A stretch of 50,046 bases of DNA from Actinomycetota bacterium. Its GTDB lineage: Bacteria > Actinomycetota > Actinomycetes > Nanopelagicales > Nanopelagicaceae. A program made the translations under genes and the position numbers. The first letter of the stretch is position 1. Each line of letters opens with the position of its first letter. Positions 8,283-18,521 of this stretch are shown here, one piece after another. Where the stretch lies: contig JAPLBP010000073.1 of assembly GCA_026392695.1 (NCBI GenBank), positions 1 through 50,046 on the forward strand, given 5' to 3'. The notes beneath the pieces were generated by a model that was not told where the DNA came from, made no database searches, and was given only the letters and a program-made list of their open reading frames with translations.

Positions 8283-9107
8283 ATGCGCCTCACCTCATGG
8301 AATCTGCTGCACGGAATGGTCATCCCGCCAACGGATGGCGCCAATGGTGGGCAAAATCCTGCCCTATTGGCCTCATCTGTGGCGAACTTAGAAGCGGACG
8401 TTCTGGGCCTTCAGGAGGTCGATTTCATCTTGGAGCGCTCTGGAAGTACCAACCAAGTGGAAAAGGTTGCCGTTGACATGAAGGCCAGATTCTGGGCCTT
8501 TGCGCCATCAGTGATGGGATCACCAGATGAGGATTGGCGAGGCTCGAATCGTACGGACGTGCAGGTTGTCACAAACGAAACGGGTAGCAGCGCCCCCGGT
8601 TATGGCATTGGACTTGTTTCTAGAATCCCCGTTGTGTCATGGCATCGCCTCGATCTAGCTCGATCGCCGATAGGTATTTTTATGGCCTGGCCAGAGAACG
8701 GCAAAATGAAGCAACATTATGTTCGCGATCATCCTCGGTCTGCTCTCGCCGCCGTTCTAGAAAATGGATGGTTGATCGTCAACACTCACTTGTCTTTTGT
8801 TCCCTTCGTCAATCTCTTTCAATTGCTAAAGATTAAAAGATGGGTTAAGAGATTACCTATAACGGATAAGAGCAAAATTATTATTATGGGAGATCTCAAC
8901 CTTCCTTTTGCCTGGCTAGTGAAAGGCATCAATTGGAATTCGCTTGCGAAGCAGAAAACTTTTCCAAGCTGGATGCCAAAAGTTCAGATCGATTACATCC
9001 TTTCACAAAAGGTCGCTTCGGAAGATGTGTCACCTGTGTCATCAACGCACGGAGGGATGAGTGATCATTTACCGCTAAGTGTTGATGTGGAAACGGCTTC
9101 TAGCTAG
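8283..9107 (+). CDS. endonuclease/exonuclease/phosphatase family protein
   Basis: LTSWNLLHG, LGLQEVD, IIMGDLNLPF, SDHLPLSVDV motifs. Confidence 0.8.
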   Translation: MRLTSWNLLHGMVIPPTDGANGGQNPALLASSVANLEADVLGLQEVDFILERSGSTNQVEKVAVDMKARFWAFAPSVMGSPDEDWRGSNRTDVQVVTNETGSSAPGYGIGLVSRIPVVSWHRLDLARSPIGIFMAWPENGKMKQHYVRDHPRSALAAVLENGWLIVNTHLSFVPFVNLFQLLKIKRWVKRLPITDKSKIIIMGDLNLPFAWLVKGINWNSLAKQKTFPSWMPKVQIDYILSQKVASEDVSPVSSTHGGMSDHLPLSVDVETASS

Positions 9108-12100
9108 TACTTCTCAAGTAGGGCGACTAAACCTTCCCGGTCTAGAAGATCAGCAGGTCGATCTGTAACTCCTGTTGGCACATAATGAAATGCGGCACTC
9201 ACTTCTGTTATGTCAACCTTTTGAAGCTGTGCCCATGCCAATCGATAGAGCGCCAATTGAATCGCGGCGGCCTCCCCCAATTTCTTCGAGCCAGTCTTCC
9301 AATCAACCACTTCGAAACGATTTCCAATTTTATAAACCGCATCAATGCGCCCGCGCACCAAGATGCCAGCTAAGACAGTTTCAAAGGGAACTTCCACGGC
9401 GTACGGATGACGTTCAGCCCATTCACTTGCGAGCCAAGCACTCTTTAGGCCTTCTAAAGTTTGATCGGTTTCAAATGGATCAACGGGGTCGAGATCTTCA
9501 TCATCAAAGAGTGTTCCTTGACCAAAATGTTTCTCAACCCAAAGGTGAAAAACGCTACCTCTGCGTGAGTATTCATCCTGGGGACGTGGCATGGGCCGAC
9601 GAATAGAAAGTGCTAATTCTTCGGGGTTTTCACGCAACGCCACCATCGAGGAAACGGAAAGTCGTGGAGGAAGGGTGACGTCAACGCTTTTCTTGGATTG
9701 ATGAATTTCGTTGACGAGTGCTTGTGCATCATGAATCCACGAATTAAGTTTCTCATCTTCCGTGTCTTCCTCAGAATCCTCGAGAGAATGTGGAATTGCA
9801 GTTCGTACACGCTCAACTCCGGCATCAAAAACGTCTCGACGAGATCCGAGGGGATCGCGAGGCCAGACACCACTTTTTGGTTCTTCAAGACGAGGATTCT
9901 TCTCCCCTTCCGTAGGAGCAGAAATATCTGACAAGATCACCCCACCTTGCAACGCCGCTACATCTGCAACAGATCTATAGAGTTCACTCGGCTCAACGGG
10001 CGTGGCACCATCTCGCCAACGAGATGTCGTACAGATCAAATGTGTTCGAGCTCGAGTAATCGCTACATATCCGAGTCGTATCTCCTCGGCACGCTTAAAC
10101 AGATCACATTCGCTATTGAAAGCCTCGAATACATCTGTGACTCGAGCGTGTGAAGTTGTGGAGAAAATATCAAAAGTTGGAAGTTCACTTCCATCTCCTC
10201 GCAGCTGGAAAGGAATATGTTTCTCATTCGTTAACCAATTATCTCTTTCCTTTCCCGTACTTGGAAAATTTCTTTCCGCAAGTCCAGGAATTGCAACGAC
10301 ATCCCACTCCAAACCCTTCGCCATGTGTATCGTCAAAATAGATACCACGTCTTCATTTATTTCTGGTGTCCCAGATTTAAGACCGCCTTCTTCAGCAGCT
10401 GCAATGTCTAGCCAGGTTAGAAAGTCGTTTATCGATGCACCTGAGCGCGAAAACTTGGCTGCCTCATCAATGAATCGATCAAGGTGACGACGACCGCTCT
10501 GTGAACTGTCCCGCAGATAAACTTCGACATCGAGGAAGAGATAATTTTCTATTTCGGAAATGAGGTCCGAAAGCGAGCCTCCAGCACGAGAGCGCAAACG
10601 TCGCAGATCGGAGGCAAATTGCACGAGGCGTTTGTAACCCGCCACGGTGAAATGGTCTCTATTCGCCTTTTCGATCTCATCGAGAGCATCGATCAAACTT
10701 CCAGAGAATTGATCGTCGGCTTCCTCTTGAAGAGGATTTCCGGCGCTTATCTTGGCGATCAACCCTACGGATTTCTCATGGACACCTTCGGCCAGCGAGC
10801 GTGAAAATCGACCCAGGGCAGCAATATCGGCAGCGCCGAGATTTATGCGAGGACCCGTCAAATGTCTCATCAAGGAAGCGCCAGAATCGGGATTAGTCAC
10901 GATTCGAAGCAATGAAATGAGATCAGCAACTTCTGCCACTTGAATGAGACCGCCCACCCCCAGCACCTCGTAAGGAAGGTTTGCCTCTCTCAAAGCAAGT
11001 TCAATTTCAGGAATCTGAGAACGTTTGCGAACCAGCACCGCAAAACTCTTTCTCTTCGTCACTTGTGCATTTCCGCTGTCAACTTGAGCTGGCCACAATT
11101 TGCTAAAGTACTCAGCAATGGCGATTGCCTCGGTTTCGATCGTTTCAAAGACTCCGCACGCTAATTCGCCTCTACCAGCACCGCTGCGCGCCACTAAAGG
11201 TGCGACATCAACACTTTTGTTATGACGAATCTGATCTGAAATTACATTGGCAAGATCTAAAACAATTTTGTCATTTCTAAAAGTAGTCGAAAGTGAAAAT
11301 TGTGCGCGCCCCTTTTGCGAAGAGCTCTTAGGAAAATTTTTGGCAAATGCACCAATTGTGCCCGCTGATGCACCACGCCATGTATAAATCGCCTGACATG
11401 GATCACCTACTGCCATTACAGAATGGCCACTGCCATAAAGTGCGGAAAGCATTCTCACTTGAGACTGTGAAGTGTCCTGATATTCATCGAGGAGAACTAC
11501 GCGATATCTCGAACTCTCAATCTCTCTTACATCCTGAAATTGTTCAGCGATAGTTGCGGCAAGGGACATTTGGTCATCGAAGGATAGAAGCCCGTCTCTT
11601 TGACGTCTTGCTTGAAGTTCGAACACCATGGGGAGAATCGAAAGTCGCTGAGTTAGAGTCTGGAGAATTTTGCGCGAGGCCGGGTTGGATGCTGTACCGA
11701 GGGATTCCAGATGAGCCAAGATCGGTAGCGACACATCCTCAATCTGCGCAGTCGTGACGCCGTGCTCTAGTACCAGTCGAGAAAGTCCAATGACATCTTT
11801 GATGACCGTACTCACAGCGCTCTCTGATGTGAAATTCTCATCTGGCCAATTGTGAACAAGGGCGGCTGTCATCTGCCAGAGTGCCGCTTCTCCTATCGGC
11901 TCTTCACCCGCGTCAACGCCACATCGAATTGAATGTTCGCTCAAGAGACGACCTGCGTATGAGTGATAGGTCATGATGGACGCGTCTGACAAGCCATTTG
12001 CGCTCTTTTTAGGAGCTAAGTCCGCCTCCCTGAGCTGACGCAACCTCACTCGAACACGTTTAGCTAACTCCCCTGCAGCTTTGCGCGTAAAAGTTAAGCC

Positions 12101-12322
12101 GAGAATTTCATCAGGTTGTACTAAACCATTGGCTACTAAATAGAGAACCCGTGCACTCATCGTCTCTGTCTTGCCTGATCCGGCGCCCGCGATAACAACT
12201 GCAGGTTCCAAGGGAGATTCAATAATTGCGATCTGCTCGTCCGTAGGAGTTCTATAAGACGAATCTCTTTTCGCAAGCACATGAGCGATATCCAGTGCGC
12301 GGTACTTGATCTGATCGCTCAC
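9104..12322 (-). CDS. adnB: AdnB-like helicase-nuclease subunit (UvrD helicase + RecB nuclease)
   Basis: AGAGSGKT, LLDEYQDTSQSQ, C-terminal GRIDAVY..DWKTG..QLALYRLAW; GTG start overlapping the adnA stop (GTGA). ORF track extends to 12376. Confidence 0.85.
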   Translation of the reverse strand: MSDQIKYRALDIAHVLAKRDSSYRTPTDEQIAIIESPLEPAVVIAGAGSGKTETMSARVLYLVANGLVQPDEILGLTFTRKAAGELAKRVRVRLRQLREADLAPKKSANGLSDASIMTYHSYAGRLLSEHSIRCGVDAGEEPIGEAALWQMTAALVHNWPDENFTSESAVSTVIKDVIGLSRLVLEHGVTTAQIEDVSLPILAHLESLGTASNPASRKILQTLTQRLSILPMVFELQARRQRDGLLSFDDQMSLAATIAEQFQDVREIESSRYRVVLLDEYQDTSQSQVRMLSALYGSGHSVMAVGDPCQAIYTWRGASAGTIGAFAKNFPKSSSQKGRAQFSLSTTFRNDKIVLDLANVISDQIRHNKSVDVAPLVARSGAGRGELACGVFETIETEAIAIAEYFSKLWPAQVDSGNAQVTKRKSFAVLVRKRSQIPEIELALREANLPYEVLGVGGLIQVAEVADLISLLRIVTNPDSGASLMRHLTGPRINLGAADIAALGRFSRSLAEGVHEKSVGLIAKISAGNPLQEEADDQFSGSLIDALDEIEKANRDHFTVAGYKRLVQFASDLRRLRSRAGGSLSDLISEIENYLFLDVEVYLRDSSQSGRRHLDRFIDEAAKFSRSGASINDFLTWLDIAAAEEGGLKSGTPEINEDVVSILTIHMAKGLEWDVVAIPGLAERNFPSTGKERDNWLTNEKHIPFQLRGDGSELPTFDIFSTTSHARVTDVFEAFNSECDLFKRAEEIRLGYVAITRARTHLICTTSRWRDGATPVEPSELYRSVADVAALQGGVILSDISAPTEGEKNPRLEEPKSGVWPRDPLGSRRDVFDAGVERVRTAIPHSLEDSEEDTEDEKLNSWIHDAQALVNEIHQSKKSVDVTLPPRLSVSSMVALRENPEELALSIRRPMPRPQDEYSRRGSVFHLWVEKHFGQGTLFDDEDLDPVDPFETDQTLEGLKSAWLASEWAERHPYAVEVPFETVLAGILVRGRIDAVYKIGNRFEVVDWKTGSKKLGEAAAIQLALYRLAWAQLQKVDITEVSAAFHYVPTGVTDRPADLLDREGLVALLEKY

Positions 12323-15300
12323 TCCATCACCGCCCGTCCATCGCTTTGAATTGGGCATGAGCCGCGCACGGCGCAACGGTTGCAGAAGTCATTGATGGTC
12401 GCGGTGAAAGTGCTCGCGGCCATTCCGTCGGCGATTTCTTGAATCTCGCCTTTCACTTCTTCAACATTGATGGGAGGTTGCGATCGTGTACTCGCCTTCT
12501 TGCTTTTGCTCCCTAAATAAACAAGTTCGGCACCGGCCGATGTTCTGCTGTCGTGGTTTTGAGCAAAGCCACCTTCGAGAATTGCTAATTGGTATGCCTG
12601 CATTTGTTTATTGGTAAGTGCGTCTGCAACCGAAGGAATTACAGATCCAGTCTTAAAATCAATAACGTAGAGATCTCCCTCGGAAGTAAGTTCAAGACGA
12701 TCAACACTTCCACGTATGCGCGCTCGACCAACATCCACACTAAAGTTGGCTTCGACTCCCACAACTTCATTTGGAGAGTTAACGTGGTAGCTCACGAACT
12801 TACGAATCATCTCTAAAGCTTTTGTTAAACCGGTCGCACGTACCCATCCAGTATTAGGGTCAATAAGGTTCCATGCGCTTTTCAATTTTTCAACTAGATC
12901 TTCTTCGGTCAATGAAATGTCGGATTCCATCAGAGCGGCAAATGCGTGGATCGCAGAACCTAGGACTTGCGCAGTACTATCACCATCGGTTCCGCCACTT
13001 TTCTCCAGGAACCATTTAAGTCCACAGTTAGTGAAACTTTCTCCACTGCTAGGCGATACTGATACTTGCTGGCCCGCAGGTACGACGGGTGAGTCAGAGC
13101 TAATAGGCACTACCCCGTACCAAGAATTTGGATCCGCTACTTCAACCCCTTCGTCTGCTAAACGGCGCAATAGCGCGGCAGCGGTCTCGCTTCCATCACC
13201 ATCAATGTGCGCGCGTAGAGTGGCTACCAAAGCGTTGGTAGTTAATGGACGCGGAACTTCTGAAAAACTCTCTTGCGAACTTGACCCCAGATATTCGGCT
13301 ATCTCATCAAAATAGATCGAAGGCTCTGCATCATCTTTCTGGACACATGAGGCGATCAGGTGGCTCTTTGCACGAGTTGTGGCGACATAAAACAATCGGC
13401 GCTCATCCTCAATCAAACCACTCGCTGCCAGCGCATCTAGTTCGCTCAAAGGAGCAGCACCATGACGGACTCTCTCAACTAACCTTTCGCTCCCTAAGAG
13501 AGATCCCCGCTGTCGCAAATTAGGCCATGCGCCATCCTGCAAACCACCTATCGCAACTAAATCCCATTCGCGTCCTTTTGCAGAATGAACGGTAAGAATT
13601 TCAACTGCATCGGGACGCTGACCCTTTGCGGAAATTACATCTCCAGCGATGCTCTCTTGGTTGATTTGGCGAATGAAGCTATCTGCTTTGGAATATGGAA
13701 ATCTGTCAGCAAATCGTCGAGCCGACTCGAAGAGTTGCATGATCGCGTCAAGATCGCGATCGGCGCGAGCACCTCTGGCTCCACCGCGAAGGGCTTGACG
13801 TCGCCAACTTTCGCTCAGTTTTTCACCGCTACTAGTAAGTGCGTTGTTCCATATCTCCCACAGCAAGTCCTCGCCCTGAGCGCCACTTTTTCTAATCACC
13901 TTTCGCGCTTTCAATACAAGATCGTGAATTCGAATTACCTCTGGCGCTTGTTCTCTATTTATATCGCCAGTTTCTATAGCGTCGATCAGCATTTGTGTTC
14001 CTGATCGGAGATCTCCCTCTTCACGAGAAGTCAGAAGGCCCTTCCTCAATCGACGCAAAGAAATAGTGTCTGCCCCGCCGAATTCGCTGAGTAAGAGCGT
14101 TTCGCAAATCGCGCCGGTCAATTGCTTCAGCCCTAGAGCAATTTCAGCAAGCAACAAGAAAGGTGCGACTGCAGGATTGCCGGAGAGTGCATCCATCTCA
14201 AATGCAACAGGTATACCGGTCTGCGCAAAGGCGCGTCGAAGTGCCGTCGCTAAAGCCCCAGGTGATCGCAATATGACAGCCATCTCCGACCATGGGGTTC
14301 CATCCATCAAGTGGGCACGGCGAAATTGATAAGCAATGAACTGTGCTTCTTCACTATGAGAGCGCAGTCGGGCAATGATGGGAGGAGTCTGCGAAACGGA
14401 GGCATCAAGGGCGGATACTCCATAAGCAACCAAAGGAGGATTTGGAAAATGTGAGGCGACGAAGGATCCAAGGGCCAATATCGATGGTGAACTACGAAAA
14501 CATTCGCCCAAGACAATTTCCGTGCCAGAGGCCAAGTAGTGATCTAACTCGACATCTAGTTGATCAGGATCTGCGCCTCGAAATCTTCCGACCGCACTTT
14601 CCTTATCAACGCTCAGGAAAATGTCTTGTCCTGCAAGTTCACGAAGCAGCATCCGTTGAGCAGGATCGCTTTCCTGAAACTCATCAACCAAGATGGTTCT
14701 AAATCGCTCTCGAAGTTGATTGGCAAGATCTGGGTTTTGCCTCAGATGATGAAAAGATTCAATTACTATCTGGCTCGGATCGATCCTTCGCTTTGAATCG
14801 CCCGCAGAGATTTCCTGCATCACTAACGAACCTTGGTACCGCCTCCAAAACTCCGCGCACGACTGCCAATATTTTTCGCGGTGCTCGCTTCCCTTCGCAC
14901 TTAAAATATCTGGAGAGAGGTTTCTTTCTGCGGCCCTCAAAATAAGATCGCGTAATTCGCGAGCAAAGCCACGAGTAGCAATTGCCGGAGAACCGGGATC
15001 AACTAACTCCGTAGGCCAATATGTCGATCCGCTTTCGAGTAGATCTGCTAAATCACCTTCTAATAATTGGCGAATATAGAAATCCTGTTCCGGTCCAGAC
15101 ATAAGAATTGGTTCGGGATCATCGACGTTGGATTTCATTTTCAAAATCGAAAAAGCCAGTGAATGAAAGGTGCGAGCAATCGGTTCTTTCATGGCGACAG
15201 TTGTATGTAAAGCCACGGCGTCGCGAAGTTCAGAGGCACGATCTCGGCCATAGGTGATCATCAAGATCGAATTGGGATCTTGACCTTCACGTATCCGCGA

Positions 15301-15486
15301 TAGCGCCGCTTCGATAAGAGTCGAAGTCTTGCCAGTCCCGGGTCCACCGCGAAGAATCACTGGAGACCCACGATGTTCGACTGCTTTCATTTGATCTTCA
15401 TTGAAATGTAGCTTTTTCTCGGGCACGGCAGGGCGGACGAGAGCGCCGATCAGTCTCGCGTCCGTTGACATGCTCATGACACCCAT
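12319..15486 (-). CDS. adnA: AdnA-like helicase-nuclease subunit with Fe-S nuclease domain
   Basis: LRGGPGTGKT, LVDEFQESDPAQR, C-terminal GSVDRLE..DFKTG..QAYQLA and NCGLKWFL...CNRCAVRGSCP. Confidence 0.85.
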   Translation of the reverse strand: MGVMSMSTDARLIGALVRPAVPEKKLHFNEDQMKAVEHRGSPVILRGGPGTGKTSTLIEAALSRIREGQDPNSILMITYGRDRASELRDAVALHTTVAMKEPIARTFHSLAFSILKMKSNVDDPEPILMSGPEQDFYIRQLLEGDLADLLESGSTYWPTELVDPGSPAIATRGFARELRDLILRAAERNLSPDILSAKGSEHREKYWQSCAEFWRRYQGSLVMQEISAGDSKRRIDPSQIVIESFHHLRQNPDLANQLRERFRTILVDEFQESDPAQRMLLRELAGQDIFLSVDKESAVGRFRGADPDQLDVELDHYLASGTEIVLGECFRSSPSILALGSFVASHFPNPPLVAYGVSALDASVSQTPPIIARLRSHSEEAQFIAYQFRRAHLMDGTPWSEMAVILRSPGALATALRRAFAQTGIPVAFEMDALSGNPAVAPFLLLAEIALGLKQLTGAICETLLLSEFGGADTISLRRLRKGLLTSREEGDLRSGTQMLIDAIETGDINREQAPEVIRIHDLVLKARKVIRKSGAQGEDLLWEIWNNALTSSGEKLSESWRRQALRGGARGARADRDLDAIMQLFESARRFADRFPYSKADSFIRQINQESIAGDVISAKGQRPDAVEILTVHSAKGREWDLVAIGGLQDGAWPNLRQRGSLLGSERLVERVRHGAAPLSELDALAASGLIEDERRLFYVATTRAKSHLIASCVQKDDAEPSIYFDEIAEYLGSSSQESFSEVPRPLTTNALVATLRAHIDGDGSETAAALLRRLADEGVEVADPNSWYGVVPISSDSPVVPAGQQVSVSPSSGESFTNCGLKWFLEKSGGTDGDSTAQVLGSAIHAFAALMESDISLTEEDLVEKLKSAWNLIDPNTGWVRATGLTKALEMIRKFVSYHVNSPNEVVGVEANFSVDVGRARIRGSVDRLELTSEGDLYVIDFKTGSVIPSVADALTNKQMQAYQLAILEGGFAQNHDSRTSAGAELVYLGSKSKKASTRSQPPINVEEVKGEIQEIADGMAASTFTATINDFCNRCAVRGSCPIQSDGRAVME

Positions 15487-15615
15487 TCAACCCGAGATCG
15501 GTGACAATCTCGCGCAATTGAGGCAAATGGCAGTGACTTCAAGAGGTCTTCGCTCGCAGTTAGTTGTGCCTTGAGTAATCCTGAATAGACTTGGCAACCT
15601 TTGAAAGGATCACGC

Positions 15616-16767
15616 ATGCAAAAGTTGAGAGTAATTGGCGCATCTTGGTGTCCCGATTGCAAACGGTCAAAGACATTTTTGGGCCAACACCGCATTGCCT
15701 ATGACTGGGTTGATATGGAAAATAACCCCGAAGCGATCGCTGAAGTCGAGCACCTCAATGGAGGAAAACGCTCCATTCCCACAATCATATTCCCAGATGG
15801 CAGCATCTTGGTCGAACCCACGAACGACGAGCTTGCAGATAAATTGAACATTGCTCGTTCTGCAGACAATGATTTCTATGACCTCGTCATTGCCGGTGGC
15901 GGTCCTGCGTCCCTCACGACTGCTATCTATGCTGCACGCGAAAATCTAAAAGTGCTCATCGTGGAAAAATCCTCGGTTGGTGGACAGGCGGGGGTCACGG
16001 AGAGATTCGACAACTATCCAGGTTTTCCGGATGGAATCGGTGGAGCAGATCTTGCAGATCGATTTACGCAGCAAGCAAGAAAATACGGCGTCGAAATTCT
16101 TCAGGCTGTTCGTGTAGAAAACTTCACATCAAATGAGATGGGAATTGACGTCCTTACTTCCACAAATCAATTGATTCAAGCGCGTGCTCTCATGTTGGCC
16201 ACAGGTTCTACATACCGTCGCACCGATGCCATTGGTGAAGATGAACTGATCGGTGCGGGGATTCATTTTTGCGCTACGTGCTACGGTCCTTTTTACAAAG
16301 GCGCTGAGGAATTGGTAGTTCTCGGCGGTGGCAATTCGGGCTTAGAGGAAGGTCTATTCCTAACTCAATTCGCCGATCACGTGACAGTGATTGAACGTGG
16401 TCGCTCTCTGAAGGGATCGAAGTTATTGCAGGAAAAAGTTCTCAATCACGAAAAGATGAGCGTTAAATTCAACCTTGGAGTAAAGGAATTTACCTCCACC
16501 GAGGGCGGAAAGAAAACATTTGAGCACGCGGCCGATGGAGCATTCGTGTTCATTGGTCTGGATCCAAACACTAAATGGCTCCCAGCCGGCATAGATCTGG
16601 ATGAGCGAGGTTTTATTAAGACTGATCAAATGTTCAGAACCTCACTCGCGGGCGTCTTTGCAGCCGGCGACGTCCGAGCAGGATCTACAAAGCAATTGGC
16701 GTCTGCAGTTGGAGAAGGCGCGGCAACGGCGATCCAAATTCGTTACTACTTAGATTCTCTGAGCTAA
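15616..16767 (+). CDS. glutaredoxin/mycoredoxin-like domain fused to thioredoxin reductase-like FAD/NAD oxidoreductase
   Basis: N-terminal ASWCPDC redoxin with SIPTIIFPDGS; then GGGPASLTTAIYAAREN, CATC, VLGGGNSGLEEG, AGDVRAG; SD GAAAGGA before ATG 15616. Confidence 0.85.
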   Translation: MQKLRVIGASWCPDCKRSKTFLGQHRIAYDWVDMENNPEAIAEVEHLNGGKRSIPTIIFPDGSILVEPTNDELADKLNIARSADNDFYDLVIAGGGPASLTTAIYAARENLKVLIVEKSSVGGQAGVTERFDNYPGFPDGIGGADLADRFTQQARKYGVEILQAVRVENFTSNEMGIDVLTSTNQLIQARALMLATGSTYRRTDAIGEDELIGAGIHFCATCYGPFYKGAEELVVLGGGNSGLEEGLFLTQFADHVTVIERGRSLKGSKLLQEKVLNHEKMSVKFNLGVKEFTSTEGGKKTFEHAADGAFVFIGLDPNTKWLPAGIDLDERGFIKTDQMFRTSLAGVFAAGDVRAGSTKQLASAVGEGAATAIQIRYYLDSLS

Positions 16768-16872
16768 AAGAAAGACTCTCGAGTTCATTTTTCAAGGTGT
16801 ATTAGAAAATGAGTTTTCACTCTCCAATCAGTCTCAAATGGGAGTTAATGCCTGCTATACGATGTCATTTCC

Positions 16873-17697
16873 ATGATTAAAGGCCGTAAGTACAGAACAG
16901 TGCCCATGGTCATGGTCGCTCCATATTTTGCTCTCATGCTTTTTACTGGCTTTATTCCTCTTTTTTACGCCATTCGAGAAGTCGCAAACCCATCATGGGT
17001 GAATTTGGAAGGTAGCTACTCCACGCTATTCCGAATATTGAAGGACTTTCGCGTCGTACCTGACCTTCGTCACACTTTCTTCCTTTTACTCGTTTTCGTA
17101 CCTGTGACGATTATTTCCGTCTTAGCACTTTCTCTTCTATTAGATGCAACAGCGGTTCGCGGAAATACCTTTATGAGATTGGTGTTCCTTCTACCCGGAA
17201 TTGTCTCGGGGGGAATCTCGGTTGTAATTTGGATGTACTTCCTGGGCAGGCACATAAATTGGAACCCCGGGAATGTGAAATGGTTAATCGCGGGAATCGC
17301 CTTCTCATCGGGTGCTGGAAGTTGGGTTGTTATCCAGTATGGCTCGTTGCGCTCGATATCCCATGAAATCCTAGAAGCGGCAAGAGTCGATGGATGCAAC
17401 CGAATCCAATTGGCGATGAGGATCAAGCTTCCTCTGATTAGTCGCTACATCGGCTACATGGCCATCCTTCTTACCGCAGCAGCAATCCAGATATATAGCG
17501 AACCCGCATTGCTAACTTCAGATGGTTTAACCTCGAACTGGTGGTCTCTAAACCAAGTTGCTTACAGCTACGCTTTTCAAACGGCCGATTTTGCAGGCGG
17601 AACTGCTTTGTCGTTGGACATGCTAATACCAAGCGTAATCATTGGGATTATTTTCGTTTTAAAAACCGATTTCCTAAAACGTGATGCTTACCAATGA
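16873..17697 (+). CDS. carbohydrate-type ABC transporter permease (MalF-like)
   Basis: Multiple TM segments and EAA loop (EILEAARVDGCNRIQLAMRIKLP). Confidence 0.8.
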   Translation: MIKGRKYRTVPMVMVAPYFALMLFTGFIPLFYAIREVANPSWVNLEGSYSTLFRILKDFRVVPDLRHTFFLLLVFVPVTIISVLALSLLLDATAVRGNTFMRLVFLLPGIVSGGISVVIWMYFLGRHINWNPGNVKWLIAGIAFSSGAGSWVVIQYGSLRSISHEILEAARVDGCNRIQLAMRIKLPLISRYIGYMAILLTAAAIQIYSEPALLTSDGLTSNWWSLNQVAYSYAFQTADFAGGTALSLDMLIPSVIIGIIFVLKTDFLKRDAYQ

Positions 17698-18467
17698 GAC
17701 AAAATTACGAAAGAAGAAACGCAGTTCTCATTAAATTGACTTTATGGGCTCTCACCATTCTCGTTCTCGTGCCTTTTATTTGGCTGCTAAGAGAGGCGGG
17801 ACCAAATTACGTAGCCTCTTTCAGGTTTCTTTTTATGAATCAAAATGGAATTGCCATCGCCTGGCTAAAGAATTCACTCCTTTTTACATTTTCGTCTCTA
17901 ACAATCTCCGTCTTATCTTGCGTTGTCGCTGGGTTTGTTTTAGCAATTCTCGAAGTTCCATTTCGAAAGACCATGTTATTTATAACCCTAATCACCATGC
18001 TGATTCCTATTACGGCAATGGCGATGCCGCTGTATGTCCTGATTGATAAAATCCACTTAACAGACAATTTATTCGGTCTAATCATTGCAAGCTCCTACTA
18101 TCCATTTGGCGCTTTTCTTTCCTATCTTTATTTCGTATCAGCACTACCTGGTGATCTCGTTAATATGGGTCGAATCGACGGTTTGGGAGATTGGGGACTT
18201 TTCTGGCACCTAGGAATTCCTCTCTCTAAAGCTCTTTGGTCGATCATTATCTTTTTCTCATTTCTGAGTCTGTGGAACAGTTATCAACTTCCTTCGATTC
18301 TGCTTACCGATCCCATGCACGCCACTTTGCCAATGGGGTTGATGCTTCTTTATGGAAACGGAACTGCGATCGTTGGTGTACTCATGCTCGTTCCGGTAAT
18401 CCTGCTCTATCTACTTTCACAACGAAGTATCGAAAGAGGAATCTTCAGCGGCGCAGTAAAGGGATAA
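17694..18467 (+). CDS. carbohydrate-type ABC transporter permease (MalG-like)
   Basis: Multi-TM with MGRIDGLGDWGLFWHLGIPLSKA loop; ATGA overlap with preceding permease. Confidence 0.8.
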   Translation: MRQNYERRNAVLIKLTLWALTILVLVPFIWLLREAGPNYVASFRFLFMNQNGIAIAWLKNSLLFTFSSLTISVLSCVVAGFVLAILEVPFRKTMLFITLITMLIPITAMAMPLYVLIDKIHLTDNLFGLIIASSYYPFGAFLSYLYFVSALPGDLVNMGRIDGLGDWGLFWHLGIPLSKALWSIIIFFSFLSLWNSYQLPSILLTDPMHATLPMGLMLLYGNGTAIVGVLMLVPVILLYLLSQRSIERGIFSGAVKG

Positions 18468-18521
18468 CGCGGTCTGGTTTGCTCTCTTGATTAATATCTC
18501 AATAGCCGCTTCAATGGCAGA

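Noticed and set aside
9175-9606. 143-aa plus-strand ORF and other ORFs antisense to adnB, adnA, typA, mmsA and argG
   Set aside because: Shadow ORFs opposite strongly supported coding sequences, with no recognisable domains.
16768-16872. Possible terminator after the redoxin fusion (CTCGAG... and GAGTTTTCACTC repeats)
   Set aside because: Stems are short and imperfect, with no clear U-tract placement.
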